This document shows positions 8,449 to 16,722 of a stretch of DNA of 64,000 bases, in pieces. The position numbers were made by a program, and so were the translations under genes. Positions within the stretch are counted from its first letter, which is position 1, and each line of letters begins with the position of its first letter. Source of the stretch: Candidatus Rifleibacteriota bacterium (GTDB lineage: Bacteria; Muiribacteriota; Ozemobacteria; Ozemobacterales; Ozemobacteraceae); NCBI GenBank assembly GCA_024710355.1, contig JANJUX010000016.1, forward strand, positions 124,001 through 188,000, written 5' to 3'. Below the pieces are notes generated by a model. The model did not search any database. It saw only the letters and a program-made list of their open reading frames with translations, and was not told the DNA's origin.

Positions 8449-9201
8449 TTTTGCATACCCGGGCTGAACCGCGCCAAGCGAGCAGCCGAGGCCGCCTGCC
8501 ATCTTGTACTGCAACCCTACTGCCCAGGGGGTTTTCGAAAAATAGTCACCCTTCGAAGAAACTTCGGCAATCGCAGATAGATGACCGGGCAACTGCACTT
8601 CGACACCGCCATAAACGAGAGTAGCCGAGTCTTTTGCCAGGCTGTACTGTTGCGAACCCAGCCATTTGCCGATCCACCAGCCATCCTGTTTGAAAGTTCT
8701 GACGCCAAGATGCAGTCTGACCTCACGCTCGGCTCTCATATTGCCGATTTTTCTCGAAAAGGCCAGGTTGCCACCGGTGCGCTCGACATATTTCGAGCCC
8801 GGGCGCCAGTAGGCTCCGACACTTCCTTCCCAGCCAGAAACGTTTTCGTCGAGAAAACGGTAACGCAAGGCCGGGCCATTGGCATCGACGACCTTGTGAT
8901 CTGTGCGGTTGTCGAGCCCGGCATGCGAAAAACCGAGCTCAAAACGGTCGCTGCAGCCATAGCCAATAAAAGCGCCTTTCCAGTGAACATCATCGCCAAG
9001 CCAGTCCTGGGTCGAAATACAGGCCTGAATTGAGATTTCATCCTTCTTCAGGGTGCCCGAAGTCGGGTTTAAAAACATGCCCGGAACCCCGTCGATGGTT
9101 ATCACGCCACGCGTCGCCGCATTCTGAGCAGCAAAAACAGAAGCGCTGCAGCAGAAGACCATTAACAGACAAAATACTTTAATGAAGCTGGAATACGACA
9201 T
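8407..9201 (-). CDS. exported outer-membrane beta-barrel-like protein
   Basis: 264 aa with a clear signal peptide (short polar start, hydrophobic VFCLLMVFCC, probable cleavage after SASVFA). The mature part has alternating hydrophobic/polar strands rich in Gly, Tyr and Trp. It ends in FFFGIGVAFD, close to the aromatic C-terminal strand typical of outer-membrane barrels, although the last residue is Asp rather than Phe. I recognise no specific family; a YjbH- or porin-like barrel is a reasonable guess. It is convergent with the cyclase and overlaps its last 42 bp, so transcripts from the two strands would be complementary there. Confidence 0.65.
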   Translation of the reverse strand: MSYSSFIKVFCLLMVFCCSASVFAAQNAATRGVITIDGVPGMFLNPTSGTLKKDEISIQACISTQDWLGDDVHWKGAFIGYGCSDRFELGFSHAGLDNRTDHKVVDANGPALRYRFLDENVSGWEGSVGAYWRPGSKYVERTGGNLAFSRKIGNMRAEREVRLHLGVRTFKQDGWWIGKWLGSQQYSLAKDSATLVYGGVEVQLPGHLSAIAEVSSKGDYFSKTPWAVGLQYKMAGGLGCSLGAVQPGYAKSAGFFFGIGVAFD

Positions 9202-9408
9202 TCATTCTCCCATAGGTTTGGTTTAATAACATTTGCAGCAGGCAGCCCGATCCGTGCTTTGTGTTGTGTATGATATTTCTTCCTGCCGTTGTCAGATTTT
9301 ACCATATCGTGTTCGGCAACTTCATCAATAAAGTCGACCACCCGAACGTCGAACTGTGATAAAATTCTGCCGTAAAGTCAGTGCCAGATTAAAACCAGGG
9401 AGAAAACG

Positions 9409-9771
9409 ATGTTCTCATACACACAGATGCAAAAAATTATCAAACAGAGTGTACGGGGCGGCGACGGTGAAGTCCATTGCCGCGATTACATCAATTCGTC
9501 GATGAACAGCATGCCATTCGAAGCTTTCGGACTTAACGAAATGCAGCCGGGCGCCACCATTCCCGAGCATTGCCATGCCGATAGCGAAGAATTTTATTTC
9601 ATCGTTTCCGGCCGCGGCACCGGCATTCACAACGGCCGACAGTTCGAAGTCGGCCCCGGCGACGGCTGGCTTTGCCGCGCCGGCGAAACACACGGCATTC
9701 TCAATAGCCTGGTTCAAGGGCAGGTATTAACCTTCGCCAGCGTCTTCTTTGCCCCCAAAAAGGCTGAATAA
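9409..9771 (+). CDS. small cupin-domain protein
   Basis: 120 aa single-domain cupin. Motif 1 is seen as PEHCHADSEEFYFIVSGRG (the two His and the Glu that usually bind a metal). Motif 2 is VGPGDGWLCRAGETHG, with the third His. A strong ribosome site (CCAGGGAGAAAACG) precedes the ATG. Cupins of this size include sugar isomerase-like and sensory proteins; the substrate cannot be deduced here. It stands between the beta-barrel gene (divergent) and the multi-PAS kinase, with no obvious functional partner. Confidence 0.8.
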   Translation: MFSYTQMQKIIKQSVRGGDGEVHCRDYINSSMNSMPFEAFGLNEMQPGATIPEHCHADSEEFYFIVSGRGTGIHNGRQFEVGPGDGWLCRAGETHGILNSLVQGQVLTFASVFFAPKKAE

Positions 9772-9818
9772 GCCGCGATCAAGCATCACATAAAAATCAA
9801 CCGCAGACAACAAAAACA

Positions 9819-9827
9819 TGCTATCCT
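9819..9827 (+). promoter_or_regulatory. candidate extended -10 element before the multi-PAS kinase
   Basis: TGC-TATCCT (TG at 9819-9820, hexamer 9822-9827) matches an extended -10. Transcription would start near 9834, which would make an ATG at 9834 leaderless and favours the ATG at 9873 as the real start. No good -35 is visible. Confidence 0.3.
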
Positions 9828-9872
9828 GAACTGATGGAGTTGCGCCATCAGCCCGATCTACAGGTGTCCTCG

Positions 9873-12800
9873 ATGCAAGAAAATCTACAGCAGAAAGTTT
9901 TTCAGACTGCGCCCTTCGGTTATTCACTGCATAAAATTATCGTTGACGCCGCCGGAAAGGCGGTAGACTACATTATTCTCGACGCCAACCCGTCTTTTGC
10001 GGCAATGTGCCGGCTGCCTCTCGAACGGGTCATCGGTGGCCGTGCCACCCAGCTGTTTTCATGTCTGAAAGACAACCCGTTCGACTTCATCGCCTGGTTC
10101 GCCAGAATTGCTGCCGATGGCGGCAGTGATTCGTTCGAATACCATTCTGAAGCCGACGGAAAAACCTATCTGGCTCACGTACACTCGCCTGAAAAAGACT
10201 GCTTTTCGATAATTTACCACGATGTAACCCACGAACGCAGTGTCTTAAAAGGGCTCGAAGGCCTGTTCAAGATCACGCCAGAGCCCATGTGCATAGCCGA
10301 TACCGACGGCAATTTTCTCAAGATCAACCACGCCTGGGAAAGCATTCTCGGCTATAAGGTCGAAGAGCTTGAGAACCACAAATTTCTCGACTACGTTCAC
10401 CCTGACGACCGTGCCAGCACTGTCAGCGCCATGGCTGTACTTTCAAAGCAGCAGGAAGTGCGCAACTTCACCAACCGCTACCGCCACAAAAACGGCACCT
10501 ATCGAACAATCAAATGGTTTGCGCGGCCGAACGGCCGTTATATCTTCGCAGCCGCCGAAGATGTGACCGATCAGAATCTTGTAAAAATAGAGCTCGAGGA
10601 AAAACGCGCCGAGCTTGAGACTGTCTACGAAAATTCACCGATCATGATGTGCGTTTTAAACCAGGACCAGAAGGTGGTCTACGCCAACAAGCATCTTCTC
10701 GAATACCTGCACACCACACTTGAAGAACTGAGAAACTTCAGGGCCAGCAATGCATTTGGCTGCCCCAATGCCTATGAACACCCGAAAGGTTGCGGCTATG
10801 GCAGCAGTTGCCAGAATTGCCAGCTGCGAAGCGCAATTGCTGACACCGTTGCCACCGGAACCGTACACCAGAATGTGCCGTATGAAGCCCACCTCACGTA
10901 TCAGGGAAAAACCCGAAAAGCTTCTCTGCTGGCCAACACCGCCCGCATCAACATGCCGGACAAATGCCTTGTTTCGCTTGTTTTTCAGGATGTTTCTGAA
11001 CGCAACCTCATGCTGCAGGCTCTCAGACAAAGCGAAGAAACCCTCAAAGAGGCACAGGAAATCGGCAATGTCGGCCACTGGGAATACGACCTGCGCGAAA
11101 ACATTATCACCTGGTCCGATCAGATTTACCGGATCCACGGTATTTCAAAAGAAAGTTTTACACCGACGCTTGAAAATATTACTTCGTTCTTTCACCCAGA
11201 AGACCGCGAACAGGTGATGAAAAAGTTCAACGAGGCCATTAAAGAGCAAAAAGACTTTTTCAGCGAGCACCGGCTTCTCACTCCCTCAGGCAAAATAAAA
11301 TATGTTATTGAGAGAGCCAGAACCAGCTACAATGAGCAGGGCAACCCGATTAAATCAATTGGAACGGTGGCTGATATAACAGAACTTAAAGAGCAGGAAA
11401 TACAGCTGCGCAAGCTCTCAACCGCCGTAACCGAATGCCCGGTTTCAATAGTCATTACCAGCCCATGCGGCAAAATCGAGTATGTTAACCCGTTTTTCAC
11501 ACAGATGACCGGCTATTCTCTCGAAGAAGCGATCGGTAACAACCCGAGAATACTCAAAGCCCCGCATTTTCCTGACGAATACTTTGCTGATCTGTGGCAG
11601 ACGGTTTTGGCAGGCAGGGTCTGGGAGGGCGAGTTTTACAACAAACGCAAAGACGGCAGCAACTACTGGGAATACGCAGTAATATCGCCGGTAATCAACG
11701 AAGACCTGCAGATCAGCAATCTGGTCGCCATCAAAATCGACATTACCGAACGCAAACGTCTAGAAAACGAGCTTAGAAGCAGCGAAGAGCGATTCAGACT
11801 GGTGGCTGACTACACGCATGATCTTGAATACTGGCAGAACGAAAATGGCAAAATTGTTTACATCTCTCCATCATGCGCCAGAATCACTGGTTATGAACCA
11901 GAAGCGTTCATGCAGGATGATGATCTGCTGCACAAGATAATTCACCCTGAAGACCGGCCTCTTTTCGAGCAGCATCGCGAGAATATCGGCCCGGATGGCC
12001 ACCGCCAGCCGATAGACTTCAGAATCATCACCCGCAGTAAAAAAATCGAATGGATCAACCATGTGTGCCGGGTGATTTTTGACGACCAGGGCAGATGCTT
12101 CGGCACCCGCGGCTGCAACCGCATCATCACTGAAAAGAAGAATATCGAACTGGCACTGAAGAAGAGCGAAGAAACCCTGCTGAGAATTTTCAGCTCAGCC
12201 AATGTCGGTATCTGCATGATCGAAAGCAACGGCAGATATGTTTTCTTCAACAAATGGTGGCAGCAACAGCTCGGCTATGACTCGAACGAGCTCCGCCAGC
12301 TCACCTTTGCCGACGTCACCCACAACGAAGACCGCGAAATCAGCACCCTGATGATCGAAAAGATCGAACGCCGCGAAATCGACACTTACAACATCGAAAA
12401 ACGCTATGTACGAAAAAATGGCACGGTCTTCTGGGGCAATCTCTCAGTATCGGTCATCAGATCAGCAGGCGGCGAAGTGCTGCAATATATCGCGGTAATC
12501 GTCGACATATCAGCAAAAAAAGAGGCCGAAGACGCGCTTGCAGAAGCCAAACACCAGGCCGAAGCAGCCAGCCGGGCCAAATCGGAATTCCTTGCCAATA
12601 TGAGCCATGAAATGCGTACACCGCTGAACGGTGTGATCGGCTTTACCGAACTGCTGCAGCAAACGCCGCTCGATGCCGCCCAGAGAAAGCTCGCAGACAA
12701 CGCCAACCTGTGCGGCCAGACTCTGCTATCGGTCATTAACAACATTCTCGATTTCTCAAAAATCGAAGCGGGCCGCCTTGAACTCGACAGAACCGAAACC

Positions 12801-14108
12801 GACATCTGTGACCTGCTGCTGCAGGTCACAGAAATAATGAAATACCATGTGGCTCAGAAAGGCCTGGAGCTTAAACTTACGCTTCCAGAAAATATTCCGA
12901 ATCTGGCCATGCTTGACCCAGACAGGCTCAAGCAGATATTGATCAATCTTCTCGGCAACGCAATAAAATTCACCGAAACCGGGTCAGTTGAACTGAGCCT
13001 TGAATTTGAACCGGGTGCGAAAAACGAAGGTGCCTATAAAATCTCGGTTAAAGACAGCGGTATCGGCATCTCTGCCGATCAAAAAGATCGTCTGTTCAAA
13101 GCATTTTCGCAGGCTGATGCCTCGATCACCCGTAAGTTTGGAGGCACCGGCCTTGGTCTGGTAATTTCAAACCTGCTTGCCGAAAAAATGGGCAGCCGGA
13201 TTCAGCTCGAAAGCGAGCAGGGCAAAGGCTCAAATTTCTTCTTTACCTTGCAGACCACTTGCAGAACTGGTGCCCCGCCACAGCCAGGCAGACCGGAAAA
13301 CTCAGCGGACAGATCGGTCTCTGCCGCGCCGCCATTCCAGAATGACCGCAGCTGCAAAATTCTGATCGCCGAAGATATACCGACCAATACATTTCTGGCA
13401 CGGGCTATAATCAGCCGCATGCTGCCAAACGCCGCCTTCGTCGAGGCCATAAACGGCCGCGAAGCTGTAGAAGCCGTCACAAACGGTAATTTCGACCTGG
13501 TATTCATGGATATCAGCATGCCTGAGCTTGACGGCCGCCAGGCTACGGTCGAAATACGCGCTTTTGAGCAAAAAACCGGCAGACATACCCCGATCGTGGC
13601 ACTGACCGCTGGCGCCATCAAAGGCGAACTCGACAAAAACCTCGCGGCCGGCATGGATGGCTACCTGACCAAACCGGTAACCATGCAGACAATGGCTGAA
13701 GCGCTGAAAAACTTTTTCGGCGACCAGCCGAACGGCACAGTCGTTCAAAAAGCCCTGCCAGAAGAGCATGCGACGCGATTCACACGTGAAGAACTGCTTG
13801 ACCAGATTGGCAATGACCACGATATTCTCAAGCAGCTTTTTGCCGGATTCAGAAGGGATACCACGGCAAGAATAACAAGCCTTGAAAAGAGTATTGGCAA
13901 CTTTGATGAAAAGGCGATACGAAAATCGGCCCATGCCATCAAAGGCTCTGCACTTACCCTGACATTTAACAGGCTCGGCCACCTGGCCGGAAGAATTGAA
14001 GCAGGCGCTGCCGATGAACCACAAAACCTGGCCGGCCCTCTAAAAGACCTTCAGGAAGAATGGCGTGAGGTTGAAAAAATCATAGAAGCCGAGCTTGCAG
14101 GAGCGTAA
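9873..14108 (+). CDS. hybrid histidine kinase with seven PAS domains, receiver and HPt
   Basis: 1411 aa from the ATG at 9873, chosen for its AGGTG ribosome site and for the predicted promoter that overlaps the alternative ATG at 9834. There is no membrane segment, so it is probably cytoplasmic. Seven PAS-like domains follow one another (about residues 10-875). The third carries a cysteine cluster (CPNA, then GCGYGSSCQNCQLR) known from other PAS kinases, which may bind a metal or sense redox. Then come HisKA (His912 in NMSHEMRTPL), HATPase (GGTGLGLVIS), a receiver (Asp1213 in FMDISMPELDG) and a C-terminal HPt (His1354 in AHAIKGSA). This is a full phosphorelay in one chain, lacking only the final output regulator. 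The 32-bp gap to the next kinase gene suggests an operon. Confidence 0.93.
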   Translation: MQENLQQKVFQTAPFGYSLHKIIVDAAGKAVDYIILDANPSFAAMCRLPLERVIGGRATQLFSCLKDNPFDFIAWFARIAADGGSDSFEYHSEADGKTYLAHVHSPEKDCFSIIYHDVTHERSVLKGLEGLFKITPEPMCIADTDGNFLKINHAWESILGYKVEELENHKFLDYVHPDDRASTVSAMAVLSKQQEVRNFTNRYRHKNGTYRTIKWFARPNGRYIFAAAEDVTDQNLVKIELEEKRAELETVYENSPIMMCVLNQDQKVVYANKHLLEYLHTTLEELRNFRASNAFGCPNAYEHPKGCGYGSSCQNCQLRSAIADTVATGTVHQNVPYEAHLTYQGKTRKASLLANTARINMPDKCLVSLVFQDVSERNLMLQALRQSEETLKEAQEIGNVGHWEYDLRENIITWSDQIYRIHGISKESFTPTLENITSFFHPEDREQVMKKFNEAIKEQKDFFSEHRLLTPSGKIKYVIERARTSYNEQGNPIKSIGTVADITELKEQEIQLRKLSTAVTECPVSIVITSPCGKIEYVNPFFTQMTGYSLEEAIGNNPRILKAPHFPDEYFADLWQTVLAGRVWEGEFYNKRKDGSNYWEYAVISPVINEDLQISNLVAIKIDITERKRLENELRSSEERFRLVADYTHDLEYWQNENGKIVYISPSCARITGYEPEAFMQDDDLLHKIIHPEDRPLFEQHRENIGPDGHRQPIDFRIITRSKKIEWINHVCRVIFDDQGRCFGTRGCNRIITEKKNIELALKKSEETLLRIFSSANVGICMIESNGRYVFFNKWWQQQLGYDSNELRQLTFADVTHNEDREISTLMIEKIERREIDTYNIEKRYVRKNGTVFWGNLSVSVIRSAGGEVLQYIAVIVDISAKKEAEDALAEAKHQAEAASRAKSEFLANMSHEMRTPLNGVIGFTELLQQTPLDAAQRKLADNANLCGQTLLSVINNILDFSKIEAGRLELDRTETDICDLLLQVTEIMKYHVAQKGLELKLTLPENIPNLAMLDPDRLKQILINLLGNAIKFTETGSVELSLEFEPGAKNEGAYKISVKDSGIGISADQKDRLFKAFSQADASITRKFGGTGLGLVISNLLAEKMGSRIQLESEQGKGSNFFFTLQTTCRTGAPPQPGRPENSADRSVSAAPPFQNDRSCKILIAEDIPTNTFLARAIISRMLPNAAFVEAINGREAVEAVTNGNFDLVFMDISMPELDGRQATVEIRAFEQKTGRHTPIVALTAGAIKGELDKNLAAGMDGYLTKPVTMQTMAEALKNFFGDQPNGTVVQKALPEEHATRFTREELLDQIGNDHDILKQLFAGFRRDTTARITSLEKSIGNFDEKAIRKSAHAIKGSALTLTFNRLGHLAGRIEAGAADEPQNLAGPLKDLQEEWREVEKIIEAELAGA

Positions 14109-14140
14109 TCTGCAATGCATATTTCCAGGAGCTGCTAAAA

Positions 14141-16714
14141 ATGTTTTCAATTGATGTCAAGACGGTGATGTTCGGCTATTTCATGACGGATGCGCTCTGC
14201 ACCGGCGTCACCTTATTGATCTGGCTGCAATATCGCCGGCATTTTTCAGGCATTGGCCACTGGTTCAGCAGCTGCCTGCTGCAGACAACTGCGTTATTGC
14301 TGATGACCCTGCGCGGGCACATACCAGACTTCTGGTCGATGATCTTCAGCAACATCATTATGATTTACGGCCAGATTCTCATGTTCCGTGGTCTCAGCCT
14401 GTTCTGCAGACAGCCGGTCAGAGACTGGCCCAATCAGATCCTTCTGCTGCTCTTTGCCGTCGTGCAGACATACTTTTCCGTTGTAAAACCAGACCTGGTC
14501 GCACGCATCATCAACATCTCCCTGGCATTGTCACTGATTTCGGGCCAGAGCGCCTGGCTGCTGTTCACCCGAACCAACAAACCGATGCGCTCCGTCCACC
14601 GGACCGCCGGAGCGCTTTTCACCCTGGTCATTCTCCTGAGTCTGCTGCGCACCGTAAACACCATTGTCAACCCGCCGGAGCCAACCTTCTTTCTCAAAAG
14701 TAATCCGACCGATCTGGCAATTATATTCTCCTATCAGGCGCTGTTCATTCTTCTGACTTTCAGCCTGATCAATATGATCAGCCGCTCACTCTTTCAGGAG
14801 GCCCAGGAAAAATATTCACTCTACCGCCAGATGTTCACGGGCCATTCGGCCACGCAGCTTCTGATAGAACCAGATAGCGGTGCCATTGTCGAAGCCAACC
14901 CGGCGGCAGTGGAATTTTATGGCTACACAGAAGAACAGCTGAAGCAGATGAGCATCAACCAGATCAATACCATGCCACAGGAGCAGGTTGCCAAGCTTCG
15001 CAATGAAGCAAAGCATGGAACTGCCAACTATTTTCTCTTTCCGCACCGCCTGGCCAGCGGCGAAGTCAGGCAGGTCGAAGTTTACTCGGCTCCAATCTTC
15101 GTTCACGAAAGAACTCTCCTGTATTCCATCGTCCACGATGTTTCGCAGAGACAGAAAGCGGAGAAAGAGCTTGCCCAGAAAATCACCCAGCTGGAAGCAA
15201 ACCTGGAAAACACGCCAAATGTCGGAATTCAATGGTTCGACGAAGACGGCAGAATCATCTACTTTAACCGCGCCTCCGAGAAAATCTTCGGAGTGACCGC
15301 CAGACAAATACTGGGAAAAAAGATCACCGAATTAGTTGAAACTGAAGAGCAAATGGCAGAAATCGAAGACTTTCTCGCTCTGTTCGACGAAGCCAGAAGA
15401 ACCGGCAAGCCCTGTGGCCCCAGAGAACTGGGTTTTCGCCACCCATCAGGGGTCAGAGGAACAACCGTCGCGACCCTTTTCCAGATACCCCTGGATGAGG
15501 GCAAGCGCGGGTTTGTGAGCATGAATGTCGATATCACCGCGCAAAAACAGGCTGAAAAAGAGAGACTGAAGCTCGAGCAGTATCTCAATCAGATGCAGAA
15601 GCTTGAATCAATAGGTATTCTGGCCGGAGGCATCGCTCACGATTTTAACAACCTGCTGGCCGGAATTTTTGGTTACATCGATACGGCACGCATGTCATGC
15701 AAAGATACACCTTCGAACGACCTGCTGAGCAAGGCAATGCAGGCCATTGACCGTGCCAGAGGGTTGACGCGGCAACTGTTGACTTTCGCCAAGGGCGGCG
15801 CACCGATAAAAAAAATCGAACCACTGGCGCCGACACTGCGTGAATCCGCACTGTTCGCTCTCAGCGGCTCGAATGTTTCATGCACTTTTGAGATCGAACA
15901 CAGCCTCTGGCCATGCAATTACGACAGGGATCAGATCGGCCAGGTCATCGACAATCTGGTGCTGAATGCCCAGCAGGCAATGCCCGCCGGTGGGCAGATA
16001 ACGATAACCGCCAGAAATGTTGCGGCGGTCACCCCGCCGTTGCCATCGCTCAGCCCCGGTGATTATGTCGAGGTCGCGGTGAAAGACCATGGAATCGGCA
16101 TTCCGGCCGATATGCTCGCCCGCATTTTTGACCCGTATTTTACTACCAAGTCGAAGGGACAGGGTCTGGGTCTGGCAACCTGCTATTCCATCATTTCGCG
16201 CCACGGCGGCGGCTTTGATGTGGTCTCAGAGCCCGGCAGTGGCAGCACTTTTACCTTTTTTCTTCCAGCCATTCGCAATGCCGAGATCATCAGCCAGGAA
16301 AACAAATCGGAAGACCATCACGGCACCGGCACATTCATTATCATGGATGACGAAAAAATGGTTCGGGATGTGGCCGGCATCATGATTGAGTCGTTTGGCT
16401 ACAGGAAAGTGCTTTTTGAAGAAGGCAGCAAGGCGGTCGAATACTTTGCCAGAGAAACCGCCAATGGCCAGACTTTTGCCGGTATGATCTTCGACCTGAC
16501 AGTGCCCGGTGGCATGGGTGGCCTTGAAGCCAAAACCGCCATACGCAAAATATCGACAGAAATTCCGATTTTTGTCTCCAGTGGCTATTCAGAAGACCCG
16601 GCCATGTCTGAGCCAGAAAAACACGGCTTCACAGCCAGCATCAGCAAACCATTCAAAAGAAGCGACCTGGCAAAGATGTTGAACCGCTATATGAGACCTG
16701 GCAATCGCAGCTGA
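14141..16714 (+). CDS. membrane hybrid histidine kinase (multi-TM, two PAS, receiver)
   Basis: 857 aa. About seven to eight hydrophobic segments fill residues 8-215, followed by two PAS domains (about 225-460). The HisKA is of the IAHDFNNLL subtype with phospho-acceptor His500. The HATPase has GVNA-type features (N box DNLVLNAQQAMPAG, G1 DHGIGIP, G2 GLGLATCYSI). A C-terminal receiver has Asp785 in IFDLTVPGGMGG and the acidic DDE pocket near its start. A ribosome site (CAGGAGC) precedes the ATG. It sits 32 bp after the multi-PAS kinase and is probably in the same operon. The target is unknown. It ends 8 bp before the convergent PilT-like gene. Confidence 0.92.
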   Translation: MFSIDVKTVMFGYFMTDALCTGVTLLIWLQYRRHFSGIGHWFSSCLLQTTALLLMTLRGHIPDFWSMIFSNIIMIYGQILMFRGLSLFCRQPVRDWPNQILLLLFAVVQTYFSVVKPDLVARIINISLALSLISGQSAWLLFTRTNKPMRSVHRTAGALFTLVILLSLLRTVNTIVNPPEPTFFLKSNPTDLAIIFSYQALFILLTFSLINMISRSLFQEAQEKYSLYRQMFTGHSATQLLIEPDSGAIVEANPAAVEFYGYTEEQLKQMSINQINTMPQEQVAKLRNEAKHGTANYFLFPHRLASGEVRQVEVYSAPIFVHERTLLYSIVHDVSQRQKAEKELAQKITQLEANLENTPNVGIQWFDEDGRIIYFNRASEKIFGVTARQILGKKITELVETEEQMAEIEDFLALFDEARRTGKPCGPRELGFRHPSGVRGTTVATLFQIPLDEGKRGFVSMNVDITAQKQAEKERLKLEQYLNQMQKLESIGILAGGIAHDFNNLLAGIFGYIDTARMSCKDTPSNDLLSKAMQAIDRARGLTRQLLTFAKGGAPIKKIEPLAPTLRESALFALSGSNVSCTFEIEHSLWPCNYDRDQIGQVIDNLVLNAQQAMPAGGQITITARNVAAVTPPLPSLSPGDYVEVAVKDHGIGIPADMLARIFDPYFTTKSKGQGLGLATCYSIISRHGGGFDVVSEPGSGSTFTFFLPAIRNAEIISQENKSEDHHGTGTFIIMDDEKMVRDVAGIMIESFGYRKVLFEEGSKAVEYFARETANGQTFAGMIFDLTVPGGMGGLEAKTAIRKISTEIPIFVSSGYSEDPAMSEPEKHGFTASISKPFKRSDLAKMLNRYMRPGNRS

Positions 16715-16722
16715 GTTCGGTT

